The notes: generated by a model not told the origin, from the letters alone. A stretch of 64,000 nucleotides of DNA from Rhizobium mongolense USDA 1844 (GCF_000419765.1 NZ_ATTQ01000005.1:62001-126000), one strand, 5' to 3'; positions 1-8,619 are shown, counted from the first letter of the stretch. Program-made: numbers and translations.

Positions 1-848
1 TGCGCATCAGGATCGACCGTCTCTCGGCGGCAGGCAGCGGTGCGCGCGAAAGTGCTGCCGGCGTCAAGGACAAGACCGAGGCGATGCGCGGCGCATTCGG
101 CAAGATGGAGCATGTGATCACCCAGATCCTCGACAGCTCCACGGTGATGGCAAGGACCACCGAGGCTGTCGACCAGCAATGCGCCGGTTTCGTCGCCAAG
201 CTCGGCGAGATGTCGGCCGAAGTGCTGAACTCCAACGTGAAGCTCCAGCACGCCGCAAAGCGTGTCGACAGCGTCGTCGGCCTTTCCGAGAAACTGGTGC
301 AGTTGACGGCGAGCGCCGGTGTGCAAACGGCAGACAGCCTCTGGATCGCCAAGGCGCAAGGTGTGGCCGCCGCGATTTCCGACGTCTTCGAACATGCCGT
401 CGCCGAAGGCCGCATCGGCTTTGAGGCGTTGTTCAACCGGCAGTACCGGCCGATCCCGGGAACCGATCCGGTGCAGCTCATGGCGGCTTTCACGCAACTC
501 ACCGACCGCGTCCTGCCGCCGATCCAGGAGCCCGTCGCAGCCAGCGACGAGCGCATCGCCTTTTGCGCGGCGGTCGACGAGAACGGCTATCTGCCGACGC
601 ACAACCGGAGATTCTCCGAACCCCAGCGGCCGGGCGATACGGTGTGGAACACCGCCAACTGCCGCAACCGGCGCATCTTCAACGACCGCGTCGGCCTTGC
701 CGCGGGAAAAAGCACAGCAGCTTTCCTGGTGCAGACCTATCGCCGCGACATGGGCGGCGGCAGTTTCGTGATGATGAAGGACATCTCCGCGCCGATCACC
801 GTCCACGGGCGGCATTGGGGCGGGCTGAGGCTGGCGGTAAAGGTCTAG
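1..848 (+). CDS. Methyl-accepting chemotaxis-type protein, C-terminal part (5' end outside window)
   Basis: The open frame runs in from the left edge (first full codon at base 3) with no plausible start inside, so only about 281 C-terminal residues are visible. The visible N-terminal half is helical and Ala/Ser/Glu-rich, as in a chemoreceptor signalling rod. The C-terminal half is a globular domain with the block CRNRRIFNDRVGLAAG, then QTYRRDMGGGSFVMMKD and HGRHWGGLR. I know this block from the C-termini of alphaproteobacterial methyl-accepting proteins, where it forms a cytoplasmic PAS/Cache-like module. It probably relays a cytoplasmic signal to a CheA kinase. The ligand and membrane topology cannot be judged without the missing N-terminus. 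Confidence 0.75.
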   Translation, partial: RIRIDRLSAAGSGARESAAGVKDKTEAMRGAFGKMEHVITQILDSSTVMARTTEAVDQQCAGFVAKLGEMSAEVLNSNVKLQHAAKRVDSVVGLSEKLVQLTASAGVQTADSLWIAKAQGVAAAISDVFEHAVAEGRIGFEALFNRQYRPIPGTDPVQLMAAFTQLTDRVLPPIQEPVAASDERIAFCAAVDENGYLPTHNRRFSEPQRPGDTVWNTANCRNRRIFNDRVGLAAGKSTAAFLVQTYRRDMGGGSFVMMKDISAPITVHGRHWGGLRLAVKV

Positions 849-885
849 CGTTGCCGCCCGCACTCCGCCGGTCTATACCGCGCCC

Positions 886-1242
886 ATGAGATTGCGCACC
901 GACATCTTCGTTTCCGCCCTCGTGCGCCGCGTTTTCGCTAGGGGCGATTTCGCCGCTATTGAAAAGAAGGGGGCGGAGGAAGCGGGTGCCATCTTCATCC
1001 GCCAGCATTTCCGCGACGGGCTCGAAACGCTTTACGCGCCTGCGCCGCAAAGCTTCTTCGATGAGGAGGAGAGCGGCATGCGTCTTTTTGAAATCAGGCT
1101 TGACAAAGCGGAGGCCGAGAAGGTGCGCGAACTGCTCGACCGCGAGCGGAAGTTCGATCCGGATCTCTGGATCGTCGAGCTCGAAGCCGACGACGTCGCC
1201 GAGATCGTGCCGCTGGCCGACGAGCGGAAGACCCCCCTCTAA
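886..1242 (+). CDS. DUF1491 family protein
   Basis: This 118-residue protein has the features of the DUF1491 family, a small alphaproteobacterial family of unknown function: an N-terminal RLRTDIFVSALVRR, a central GAIFI strand and a C-terminal FDPDLWIVELE block. It has no signal peptide or membrane segment and is probably cytosolic. It starts 37 bases after the chemoreceptor stop and runs in the same direction, so co-transcription is possible. It is convergent with the DUF2336 gene, with only 5 bases between the two stops. Its role is unknown. Confidence 0.8.
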   Translation: MRLRTDIFVSALVRRVFARGDFAAIEKKGAEEAGAIFIRQHFRDGLETLYAPAPQSFFDEEESGMRLFEIRLDKAEAEKVRELLDRERKFDPDLWIVELEADDVAEIVPLADERKTPL

Positions 1243-1247
1243 AGTTC

Positions 1248-2225
1248 TTATCGGCGGCCGACGATGCGGATATCGCGTGCCGGCGGCACCTGGCGCACGG
1301 CGTTCGGGGCGGAAGCGGCGGCTTGCTCCGTCCGCGCCTGGTCTTCCGGCTTGTAGGTATAGCTGTCGGCGCGACGCCAGGCTTCGACCCGCTGATGGCA
1401 TTCCTCCGGATCGAGCGCATCCAGCACCATCCAGGCGCGGGTCACGTTGTGCTGCGGCTCGGCAAGATGCCGATACAATCTCTCAAGCACGAAGACGGCG
1501 TCGAGAAAGCCCATGCCGAGGCTGGTCAGTGTCGTTGCGAGCTGCTGGCCGGAGAGATCGAGCATGATGCGCTCGGCAAGCCAGCGGCTGGCCGAAAGCG
1601 CATCGGCAAGCGCCGTTGCGAAGGACTCGGCCTCCCGCGCGCGGGCAAAGCGGACGAGCAGGGCCTCCTGGATGTCGGACAGCGTGCGCAGGCCGAGGCG
1701 GTTGCCGTCATTGCGTCCGAGATGTCGTGCCAGCCCTTTGATCCTTTCGCGCATCGCCTCTTCGCTGGCAAGGCGCTCGACGAAATCGGCCGCCTCCATC
1801 GAGGCACCGGTCGGCGGGAGCGCAAGCGCTTCTGCCGGCTCCTCGGCAACGGCGGCCGGCGCGGTCTGGCGCGGCTCGGAATGACGCAGCGCCACAAGCG
1901 CATCGATGACCTTCGGCGAAAGGCTGTCGCGGCTGACGATCGCCCGGGCGTGGGCAGTTCCCTGCGACCGGGCGATGATGATCAAAATATCGTCGTCGAT
2001 CGCCTGAGAGGCCGTCAGGAACGGCGCGGCGATTGCGATCGGCTGGCTGCCGATGAAGAGGGCAACGGCCGGTGGGATGGTCTTGGACTGGGAAAGTGCG
2101 GCAACCGCCTGGCGGCGCGCTTCGTCGGACGAGGCCTGAAAAAGCGGCATGAACAGTTCGGCGAACTGGCGCAGCTCGGATCGGGTGGGATGAGCCAATC
2201 CTTCGAAGCTGCTGACTGTCGCCAT
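1248..2225 (-). CDS. DUF2336 domain-containing protein
   Basis: A protein of about 325 residues, almost wholly helical and rich in Ala, Arg and Leu, with repeated helix pairs (for example RAIVSRDSLSPKVIDALVAL). This pattern is typical of DUF2336, a HEAT-like alphaproteobacterial family of unknown function. I chose the ATG at 2225 (MATVSSFEGL) because an AAAGGATG ribosome-binding site precedes it. The frame stays open to 2288, but that extension reads as upstream sequence. There is no signal peptide. The C-terminal 60 residues (rich in Glu, Ala and Arg, ending ARDIRIVGRR) look disordered. Confidence 0.75.
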   Translation of the reverse strand: MATVSSFEGLAHPTRSELRQFAELFMPLFQASSDEARRQAVAALSQSKTIPPAVALFIGSQPIAIAAPFLTASQAIDDDILIIIARSQGTAHARAIVSRDSLSPKVIDALVALRHSEPRQTAPAAVAEEPAEALALPPTGASMEAADFVERLASEEAMRERIKGLARHLGRNDGNRLGLRTLSDIQEALLVRFARAREAESFATALADALSASRWLAERIMLDLSGQQLATTLTSLGMGFLDAVFVLERLYRHLAEPQHNVTRAWMVLDALDPEECHQRVEAWRRADSYTYKPEDQARTEQAAASAPNAVRQVPPARDIRIVGRR

Positions 2226-2465
2226 CAATACCACATCCTTTTTCCGGATGGCCAGGGGGCCTTCTAGGTCTCGAAACCGGTCACGCACACGAACACCCTG
2301 GGAAACGCGGAACTCGGGCCCTTATGCGCTGGCGGGACGCACATCAACCCATGCGAAGATGAACAAATCCTACACCGGCACGGTTAACGGTTGCTGAAGA
2401 TTTTAATCAAATGCGAGACGACGATGCACGCAAAACGGGCATCCTTAACGATCGCCGGCGCAATG

Positions 2466-2494
2466 AAAAAGCGCCTTGCAACGGCAAGGCGCTT
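2466..2494 (-). terminator. Rho-independent terminator of the 69-residue small gene
   Basis: Two arms of 11 bases (2469-2479 and 2484-2494) pair perfectly around a 4-base loop. On the minus strand the stem is followed by five T residues. It lies 23 bases after the stop of the minus-strand gene ending at 2518. Confidence 0.85.
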
Positions 2495-2517
2495 CCGGAC
2501 GTTCCTCGGGATGCAGT

Positions 2518-2727
2518 TCAAAGACCTTTGTGCGAACGCATGGCCGTCAGCAGCTTTTCGCTATCGGTATGGCCTGCCTGGTAAAGATCGAGCGCGGCAG
2601 AGGCGGCAAATCGCGCTTCGGCGCTTTTGATATCGATCCGCTTTTCCGCGCACCATGCGTCCAATGCGCATCTCAGCACATCGAGGTCTTCCGGAGAATA
2701 TGACGAGTTCAACATCAAAGACATCAT
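2518..2727 (-). CDS. Small hypothetical protein (69 residues)
   Basis: The likely start is the tandem ATG at 2727/2724 (MMSLMLNSSYSPEDL), just after a GGGGGG purine run. A longer frame to 2853 exists but has no better start. The protein is acidic to neutral and helical (DLDVLRCALDAWCAEKRI ... AARFAASAALDLYQAG), with no signal peptide. It has its own strong terminator, which supports a real single-gene unit. I have the impression of a conserved rhizobial hypothetical family but cannot assign a function. The plus-strand frames over it look like shadows. Confidence 0.7.
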   Translation of the reverse strand: MMSLMLNSSYSPEDLDVLRCALDAWCAEKRIDIKSAEARFAASAALDLYQAGHTDSEKLLTAMRSHKGL

Positions 2728-3245
2728 CTGCCCCCCGTTCTTGCGGCAAGAGCATACATGGTCTCCCAACCGGCCGTTGCCCTGAAACTCGACTGGCAAA
2801 AACACGATACGCGCAAATGAGGCGGCTGCAATTAAATATTTTCTGTGACGCAAATATGCAACAGTCGCCCTTTCCCGGGGATCCGCCGGTTGGTGATTTT
2901 AAGTAACTGAAATCATTGTTAAATTATATTTGCGCTTTTGCTCCCGTCCGATTGAAACCAAACGGCCGGTAACCGCGTTTAATAACCGGTGTCGTGCAGA
3001 CGCCGCGAGTCTGCAATATTAGTAAACTGTTAACTATCGTGTGTCTCAATTCGGATAGGAACGGCGCGATTGAGTGCTTCGGTCGTCAAGATTCCGCTTC
3101 ACGGTATTTCGAATAGGTGCCGTGAGAAAGGCGCGAATGCCCTCGGCCCGGAATATCCGGCGCCGCAGGACGCGCTGGCCCGTGCAGGCGGGCAGGGTGA
3201 AATCCGCTCACGTTCATCCGTCTCGGGCAGTGCATGGAGACGAGA
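2728..3245. promoter_or_regulatory. 517-base intergenic region with divergent promoters
   Basis: This gap lies between two divergently transcribed small genes. The left part (about 2890-3060) is clearly AT-rich compared with the surroundings. It holds a CtrA-like motif at 3019-3033 (TTAG, seven bases, TTAA). From about 3060 to 3230 the sequence is GC-rich, with short open frames that look like non-coding leader. No RNA gene was recognised. Confidence 0.5.
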
Positions 3246-3425
3246 ATGGCCATAGTAGTCGCATTGGCGGACCGGCGGCCACAAGCGCCACGCCGCAAGG
3301 AAAAGGAGCCGGTCAAGGCTCAGATTCTGCTGTTTACGGGTGTACGTTACGAGCGCCTCCCGGAGATGCCGAAGCGCCCGGCGCAGCGCGCATCGCGTGT
3401 GGAGAACCGCGTAGAGAACGAGTGA
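3246..3425 (+). CDS. Small conserved rhizobial protein (59 residues)
   Basis: A short basic protein, MAIVVALADRRPQAPRRKEK..., with the block VKAQILLFTGVRYERLPE, a sequence type I recognise as a small hypothetical protein kept across Rhizobium genomes. I chose the ATG at 3246 because GGAG lies six bases upstream; an in-frame ATG at 3234 would add four residues. There are no membrane segments. It is convergent with the DUF1254 gene, with 9 bases between the stops and a 6-bp hairpin (TGAGGC/GCCTCA) between them. Its function is unknown. Confidence 0.7.
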   Translation: MAIVVALADRRPQAPRRKEKEPVKAQILLFTGVRYERLPEMPKRPAQRASRVENRVENE

Positions 3426-3434
3426 GGCCAAGCC

Positions 3435-3986
3435 TCAGTCGGCGGGTGCATAGGCCTCACAGCCGGCGCCCGCGAGGAAGCTTCTGGCTGCCTCATCGAA
3501 GCTTGCCTGCGGGGCAAGCGTTCTGAGCACCGCATAGCCTTGCGGATGGCTCATCTCGACAAGAATGGTCGGCTGCAGCTCTGCCGGCAGCGATTTGCGC
3601 AAACCGGTAAGCTGGATCGGCGTTGCGACGAGTACATCCAGCGCTCCCCCCACAGACGTCCTGTCATTCATGCTGAAGACTTCGTTCGAGGCGCCGTCAT
3701 AGACGGCGATCGACCAGAACGGCACGTTGCCTTTTGCCGTAAAGCGGACGGGGTTGTCTTCCAGCTCGAAGGCGCAGACGGCGGTGCGCAGGAAGGGATC
3801 GCTGTTTGCAAGCCCCGCATCGTCGTTCTGTGCTGAGAGCAGATAGAAACGGTTCGGATCGCCCTCAGCAAGCACCCGCGTCTGGGCGTCCCTGCCGGTG
3901 TAGTGTGGCAGCGCGAGAATGATGACGAGATGCAGCAGTGCGGCGCCGAAGAGGCCGGTCAGGATTGAGAATATCAGCCTAAGCAT
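3435..3986 (-). CDS. DUF1254 domain membrane-anchored protein
   Basis: 183 residues. One N-terminal membrane segment (about residues 5-27, LIFSILTGLFGAALLHLVIILAL) is followed by an exported domain with the DUF1254 pattern (RFYLLSAQNDD, VPFWSIAVYDGASNEVFS). Larger members of this family carry DUF1254 and DUF1214 in one polypeptide. Here the two are separate, adjacent and overlapping (this start lies 8 bases inside the upstream gene), so they probably form one complex at the inner membrane facing the periplasm. Biochemical function is unknown. Confidence 0.8.
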   Translation of the reverse strand: MLRLIFSILTGLFGAALLHLVIILALPHYTGRDAQTRVLAEGDPNRFYLLSAQNDDAGLANSDPFLRTAVCAFELEDNPVRFTAKGNVPFWSIAVYDGASNEVFSMNDRTSVGGALDVLVATPIQLTGLRKSLPAELQPTILVEMSHPQGYAVLRTLAPQASFDEAARSFLAGAGCEAYAPAD

Positions 3987-4566
3987 GGCCGCATCCGATC
4001 TTCGTAAGCCTCGGCATAGCGAGATCGATGACGCCCGAACTTCCGGCAGTCGGCGTGTCGAACAGCGTCAGCACCAGCCGGAACGTGCCGGCGGCGGGAA
4101 GCGCCAGCCAGTTGCCCGGTCTTGCATTGGCGGAAATCTCGATCGTGAAGCTGCTGTCGGCCTGGCGCAGGATCGTCCAGGAATTCAGCGCCGCCGGCAG
4201 CCCGGGACGGATGGAAGCGGGATTGCCGCTATTGTCCGAAGTAAACAGCGTCCACAGCCGGGCAGGCGGCGTCTGGCCGCTGATGCGGTAGCTGCAGGCC
4301 GCGTTCAGCCGCTCGCCGCTGTCGTCGACGCTCGCCGTGAATGCCAGCCCCTCGGCGCTGCCATAAAGCAGCTTGCCGGCGCGGGCGCGGTGGGACTTCG
4401 CATAAGGATCGGCATCGGCCGTCTGCAATTCGGGAAAGGCTTCCCAGGCGCCGAGCTTGATCGCGCCAAACCCTTGCGTCGCGTCCAGCGCATAGAGCGA
4501 AACCACGATCCCGCCGCCGAAAGCGACAATCAGCGTGATCGCGATAAAAAGCGGGAATCGAAACAC
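3979..4566 (-). CDS. DUF1214 domain membrane-anchored protein
   Basis: 195 residues. An N-terminal membrane helix (about residues 5-25) is followed by a beta-rich exported domain typical of DUF1214: ACSYRISGQTPPARLWTLF, then NSWTILRQADSSFTIEIS and FRLVLTLFDTP. It is the first gene of a two-gene unit with the DUF1254 protein, and their reading frames overlap by 8 bases, which suggests translational coupling. Its function is unknown. The genes upstream are decayed, so the pair appears to stand alone. Confidence 0.8.
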   Translation of the reverse strand: MFRFPLFIAITLIVAFGGGIVVSLYALDATQGFGAIKLGAWEAFPELQTADADPYAKSHRARAGKLLYGSAEGLAFTASVDDSGERLNAACSYRISGQTPPARLWTLFTSDNSGNPASIRPGLPAALNSWTILRQADSSFTIEISANARPGNWLALPAAGTFRLVLTLFDTPTAGSSGVIDLAMPRLTKIGCGHA

Positions 4567-4689
4567 TGCATGCCCTTGGAAACAAATCAGGTGAAAGGGT
4601 TAGCATTGATTCCGGCGGGGTGGAATGGTGCGGGCGCGGGCGCGGGCGAATATGCGGTGGAGATTGATATGTGGAGGAGGAGGGCTGCC

Positions 4690-4951
4690 ATGCCAAAGAC
4701 GAGCGACCATTTGCTGCCCAATCCACATGCGGGCGAAATACTTCGAGAGAGTCTTGAAGCCGGTGCAGCTTGAGGCAGACGCTGTCGCAGTGTCACCGGA
4801 TCGGACCGATGACATTGTGGACGGCAAGTGCGAGATGACATCCGATGTGAGCATTTTGCTCACGCGTTATTTTGGACTGTCGGAAGGCTTCTTTATGGGG
4901 CTTGAGAATGAGTAGGTTTTCATGGAGCGCAGGCGAAGGCCGGTTGCTTGA
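4690..4951 (+). pseudogene. Broken HigA/VapI-type antitoxin gene
   Basis: The first 13 codons or so (MPKTSDHLLPNPHAGEILRE) are the classical start of HigA antitoxins, preceded by a strong GGAGGAGG site. The frame then shifts. The next frame continues the family pattern: LKPVQLEADAVAVSP, then RTDDIVDGKCEMTSDVSILLTRYFG. A TAG at 4913 falls where the family has a Tyr codon, after which an MERRRR-like tail can still be read. So there is at least one frameshift and one nonsense codon. The codons just upstream (GEYAVEIDM, about 4640-4666) resemble a HigB toxin C-terminus, so a whole higBA pair may once have stood here. No intact toxin remains. Confidence 0.75.
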
Positions 4952-5033
4952 ACTTTTCGGCTTGCAGACGCATGCCGGCTAATTCCGATGCTCGTCGCAG
5001 GAATCCCGGCCACGGTGCATGCGGCGCTGTGAA

Positions 5034-5322
5034 TGGCACTTGAAGCCCCAGAAAAGCATCATCCTTGCATCCAAACGCACCGGCACGCTTCATACCGGCG
5101 TAACCCGCGACCTTGCGGGCCAGCTATCCGAGCACCAGAACGAGCTGACGCCGGGCTTTGCCTCGAAATATTGCGGAAAGACCCTCGTCTGGTTCGAAAA
5201 GCATGATTTCGTTGTCTCGGCAATCACCGGCGAGAAAACCATCAAGAAAAGGCCGCGGCAATCGGATAGAGGCGATGGATGCCGAATTGGGCGACATCTC
5301 GCAATTACTGCATGGCCTATGA
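5034..5322 (+). pseudogene. Degenerate GIY-YIG nuclease-domain gene
   Basis: The frame reads IILASKRTGTLHTGVTRDL, then LTPGFASKYCGKTLVWFE and FVVSAITGEKTIKK. This follows the short single-domain GIY-YIG family (YhbQ/UPF0213 type) closely. The frame then shifts near 5245, and the family C-terminus continues in another frame as RIEAMDAELGDISQLL followed by a stop at 5320-5322. The N-terminal GIY is eroded and the YIG Tyr-Ile is His-Thr, so the catalytic tyrosines are gone. No good start codon or ribosome-binding site is left. It follows the broken antitoxin gene directly. Confidence 0.75.
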
Positions 5323-5333
5323 GGCTCTTCGCC

Positions 5334-5404
5334 GCGCGGACGCACCGTGGCTGGGCTCCTGTGACGAGCGCAGGATGAGGTTCGTGGGAGTGAACACGAC
5401 GCCA
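5334..5404 (+). repeat. Dispersed short palindromic repeat, copy 1
   Basis: About 70 bases align with the reverse complement of 50404-50480. The core is TGGCTGGGCTCCTGTGACGA followed by GCAGGATGAG. The centre forms a small hairpin (TCCTGTG/CGCAGGA). It lies just downstream of the penicillin-binding protein gene. It looks like a rhizobial intergenic mosaic element. Confidence 0.6.
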
Positions 5405-5426
5405 CCCACCAGCCTTGCAGTGAAAC

Positions 5427-7565
5427 CTACCCCGCGCTCGCCACCTTCTGCGCTTCGAGCGGCGGGGCGGATTTCAGCTTTTCGCCGAGCTCTTTGAGGA
5501 TCCTGGTCGATTCCACCGAGAGCATGCGGGGACGGATGAGCTGTGGGATGCTGTCTTCGGGTTTGGCGGCGGCGGTCTTGGCGGTGTCTTTGGCCGGCGG
5601 CGCCGGGTTTTCGACACCGGGGATGGTGCGCAGCACGATGCCCTGGTGGGCGTAATCCATGGCGCGCTTGAAGGTCATGGCGGGAAGCGAGCCGCCGGTC
5701 ATGTTGTTCGTCGAGGTGTAGTCGTCATTGCCGAACCAGACGGCGCAGGTGTAGTTGCCGGTGAAGCCGACGAACCAGGCGTCGCGATAGGCCTGCGTCG
5801 TGCCGGTCTTGCCGCCGGTGAGGATGCCGTTGTCGAGCGCTGCCTTGCGGGCGGTGCCGAAATAGGGGATGCGGGTCAGCATCTGGTTCATGTAGGTATC
5901 GGCTTTTTCCGACAGCACGCGCTTGGCCGGCGGCTCGTCGCGGTCGAAATCGTAGAGCACGTCGCCGCCGTAATCGAGGATCTGGGCGATGCCATGGCGA
6001 TGTGATTGATAGCCCCCCGCCGGAAACACCGCATAAGCCGTCGCCTGGTCGAGAACGGTGACTTCCGACGTTCCGATCGGGATTGTCACGTCGTCGCGCA
6101 CCGGCGATTCGATGCCCATCGCCTTGGCCATGGCGCGGATCGGCTGGATGCCAAGCTTGTCCTTGGCAAGCCGCACCGGGATCGTATTGATCGATTGCGC
6201 GATCGCCGTTTCGAGCGTGACGCGCCCGGCATAGCGGTTGGCGTAGTTGTGCGGGCTCCAGTTGCCCCAATAGATCGGCGCATCGACGATGGTCGTCTGC
6301 GGGGTCATGCCGCTCTCCATCGCCACTGCATAGGTATAGACCTTGAAGGAGGAGCCCGGCTGGCGCAGCGCCCGCGTCGCGCGGTTGAACTGGCTTTCGC
6401 CGTAGTCCCGCCCTCCGACCATGGCGCGCACCGCACCGCCGTTTTCAAGCATCACCATCGCGCCCTGCTTGGCGTGAAAGGACTCGCCATATTCGCGCAG
6501 CGACGTCTCGACTGCATCTTCCGCCGCCTTCTGGATACCCATGTCGATCGTGGTGCGCACGATCAGTGAATGCTGGTGGAAGCGGGCAGCAAGGCGCTGG
6601 ACCTCCTCGAAGGCCCAGTCGAGGAAGAAATCGGGCGATTCCTGCTCGTTGCGGTCGACGATCGTCGCCGGACTGCGGCGGGCGGCAATCACCTGGCCCT
6701 CGGTCATCAATCCGCTCTGGACGATATTGGTAAGCACTTCGTTGGCGCGGGCGCGCGCCGCCGGCAAATTGACGTGGGGCGCATATTTCGCCGGCGCCTT
6801 GAAGAGGCCGGCAAGCATGGCCGATTCTGCGAGGTTCACATCGGTGATGTTCTTGCCGAAATAGAACTGCGAGGCCGCCGCCGCACCGAAGGTGCCGCCG
6901 CCCATATAGGCGCGGTCGAGATAGGTGGAGAGGATCTCCTTCTTCGACAGGTTGGCTTCGAGCCAGAGCGCCAGGAAGGCTTCGGTGATCTTGCGGTCGA
7001 TCGAGCGCTCGTTGGACAGGAAAAGGTTCTTGGCAAGCTGCTGCGTGAGCGTCGAGCCGCCCTGGACGACTTCGCCGGCGCGGGCATTCTCGCTCATGGC
7101 GCGGAACAGGCCGATGAAATCAATGCCGAAATGGTCGAAGAAGCGGCGGTCCTCGGTGGCGAGCACCGCCTTGATCAGCGAATCAGGCAATTCGTCGATG
7201 GGCACCGAATTCTGGTGGATGACGCCGCGGTGGCCGATGACATTGCCGTAGCGGTCGGTGAAGGTGACGGCGAAATCGCCGCGATTGCGCCAATCTTCCT
7301 TGGTAGCCTCGAAGGCAGGCTGGGCGAGGAGGAGCATCAGAACCGACCCGGCAGCGCCGAGCGTTAACGCTTCGCCGCTCAGTTCGAAGACGAAGCGCTT
7401 CCAGCCGCGCACGCGGAAGCGGCGGAAAAAGATGGTGACGTCTTCCCAGATCTCGGCGGAGCGGAAACCGGCGTTCCAGAGGGTGGAATCGATCCATGAA
7501 TCGATCTTCAGCAGGATGTGCCGGCTCCTGCGCGGGCGTTCTTCTGGATTGTCCGGATCCTGCAC
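5427..7565 (-). CDS. Bifunctional penicillin-binding protein, class A (PBP1a-type)
   Basis: 712 residues, full length for the family. It polymerises lipid II and cross-links peptidoglycan on the outer face of the inner membrane. There is a cytoplasmic tail, one membrane segment (about residues 62-82), then a GT51 transglycosylase domain with ATEDRRFFDHFGID (catalytic Glu138) and QGGSTLTQQLAKN (168-180). The transpeptidase domain has the SxxK motif SSFK (Ser405), SIN (458-460) and KTGTT (586-590). The C-terminal 70 residues are Ala/Pro/Lys-rich and probably disordered. It is a single gene, divergent from the YcgN-type gene. Rhizobia carry several class A PBPs and I cannot say which paralogue this is. 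Confidence 0.92.
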   Translation of the reverse strand: MQDPDNPEERPRRSRHILLKIDSWIDSTLWNAGFRSAEIWEDVTIFFRRFRVRGWKRFVFELSGEALTLGAAGSVLMLLLAQPAFEATKEDWRNRGDFAVTFTDRYGNVIGHRGVIHQNSVPIDELPDSLIKAVLATEDRRFFDHFGIDFIGLFRAMSENARAGEVVQGGSTLTQQLAKNLFLSNERSIDRKITEAFLALWLEANLSKKEILSTYLDRAYMGGGTFGAAAASQFYFGKNITDVNLAESAMLAGLFKAPAKYAPHVNLPAARARANEVLTNIVQSGLMTEGQVIAARRSPATIVDRNEQESPDFFLDWAFEEVQRLAARFHQHSLIVRTTIDMGIQKAAEDAVETSLREYGESFHAKQGAMVMLENGGAVRAMVGGRDYGESQFNRATRALRQPGSSFKVYTYAVAMESGMTPQTTIVDAPIYWGNWSPHNYANRYAGRVTLETAIAQSINTIPVRLAKDKLGIQPIRAMAKAMGIESPVRDDVTIPIGTSEVTVLDQATAYAVFPAGGYQSHRHGIAQILDYGGDVLYDFDRDEPPAKRVLSEKADTYMNQMLTRIPYFGTARKAALDNGILTGGKTGTTQAYRDAWFVGFTGNYTCAVWFGNDDYTSTNNMTGGSLPAMTFKRAMDYAHQGIVLRTIPGVENPAPPAKDTAKTAAAKPEDSIPQLIRPRMLSVESTRILKELGEKLKSAPPLEAQKVASAG

Positions 7566-7748
7566 GTTCTATATTCCCGCCCGATCGCGCTTGACGGCTG
7601 GCGAGCCAGGCGTCAGAGCACAGCTATCCTTCGGCATTGCGCTCTTCGATAAACGAAGCATGCTGAATAATTGATTGATTTGGCGGCCGATAACAAGAGA
7701 ATTGAAGGCGTCTCACGCGGATTTGCGGAGGCTGTTGCAAGAAAACGA

Positions 7749-8225
7749 ATGATGAACGAACTACCCTTCTGGAAACGGAAAACGCTGAACGAAATGAACC
7801 GCGAGGAATGGGAAAGCCTCTGCGACGGCTGCGGGCTCTGTTGCCTCAACAAGCTTGAGGAGTGGGATTCGGGCGACGTCTACTTCACCTCCGTTGCCTG
7901 CAAGCTCCTTGACGGCCAAAGCTGCCGCTGTTCGAACTACGAGAAGCGGCGGGATTTCGTGCCGGACTGCGTGCAGCTGACGAAGGCGAAGGTGCAGGAA
8001 ATCGCCTGGCTCCCGCCGACCTGTGGCTACCGGCTCGTGAACGAGGGGCGCGATCTTTACTGGTGGCATCGACTGGTTTCCGGCGACCCGGAAACCGTGC
8101 ACCAGGCCGGCATTTCCGCCCGCGGGCGGACGATCAGCGAGACGGAGATCAATCCCGACGACCTGGAGGACTATATCGTCGACTGGCCGCTGACGGTGGG
8201 CGACGGCGAGCGGGCTAAGAGGTAG
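7749..8225 (+). CDS. YcgN/UPF0260 family cysteine-cluster protein
   Basis: 158 residues from the tandem ATG at 7749 ([16 protein letters not shown]). The frame is open back to a TTG at 7671, but family members begin with the F-W-K block, so the later start is preferred. The cysteine pattern [11 protein letters not shown] (Cys25, 28, 31, 32), ACKLLD...CRCSNY and DFVPDCVQL is that of the YkgJ/YcgN Zn- or Fe-binding proteins. The block [20 protein letters not shown] is diagnostic for UPF0260. It is cytosolic and of unknown function. Confidence 0.88.
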   Translation: MMNELPFWKRKTLNEMNREEWESLCDGCGLCCLNKLEEWDSGDVYFTSVACKLLDGQSCRCSNYEKRRDFVPDCVQLTKAKVQEIAWLPPTCGYRLVNEGRDLYWWHRLVSGDPETVHQAGISARGRTISETEINPDDLEDYIVDWPLTVGDGERAKR

Positions 8226-8273
8226 ATGCTGGCCTAAGCTGCGGCGAAGCTTTCGAACCTGGAGGACGGGAAA

Positions 8274-8560
8274 GTGGCAGCAGACCTCAGGGGAAAGGCG
8301 GCACTCGTTGAAGCGGCACGCGGGTCTCCGTATGCGGGATTGCCGTAGAACTCGGCGCGGCGGGCGCGACCGGTCGCACAACAGAGAGCGGCAATCGGAT
8401 ATGGGGGGCCGGAGACGATCGAGGAAACGGCGGAGTTGTGACGGGTGCCGGCGGCAAGGGCATTGTCCTGCGCGTCGACGGGCTTTCGGGCGGCCGCTCG
8501 CCGGACAGGCTGGATGCGCTCGTCTTGGCGCTGACTGCGCTGATCCTGGGACGGCGGCGG
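8274..8560 (+). pseudogene. Remnant of a short-chain dehydrogenase/reductase gene
   Basis: A GTG at 8274 follows a GGAGG site and opens the frame VAADLRGKAALVEAARG. This matches the glycine-rich nucleotide-binding start of SDRs, though the TGxxxGxG motif is damaged. Pieces of the expected continuation appear in shifting frames: GIAVELGAAGATGRTT, then YGGPETIEETAEL, then VTGAGGKGIVLRVDGL. At least three frameshifts and internal stops separate them. The remaining two thirds of the gene, including the catalytic Tyr-Lys, are absent. It lies downstream of the YcgN-type gene, and nothing in it can be functional. Confidence 0.75.
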
Positions 8561-8619
8561 CGAGCCCAGGGTGCGGGGATTTGAAGGATCCGCGGCCTCG
8601 CCTTTTGAGTTTTATGGGT

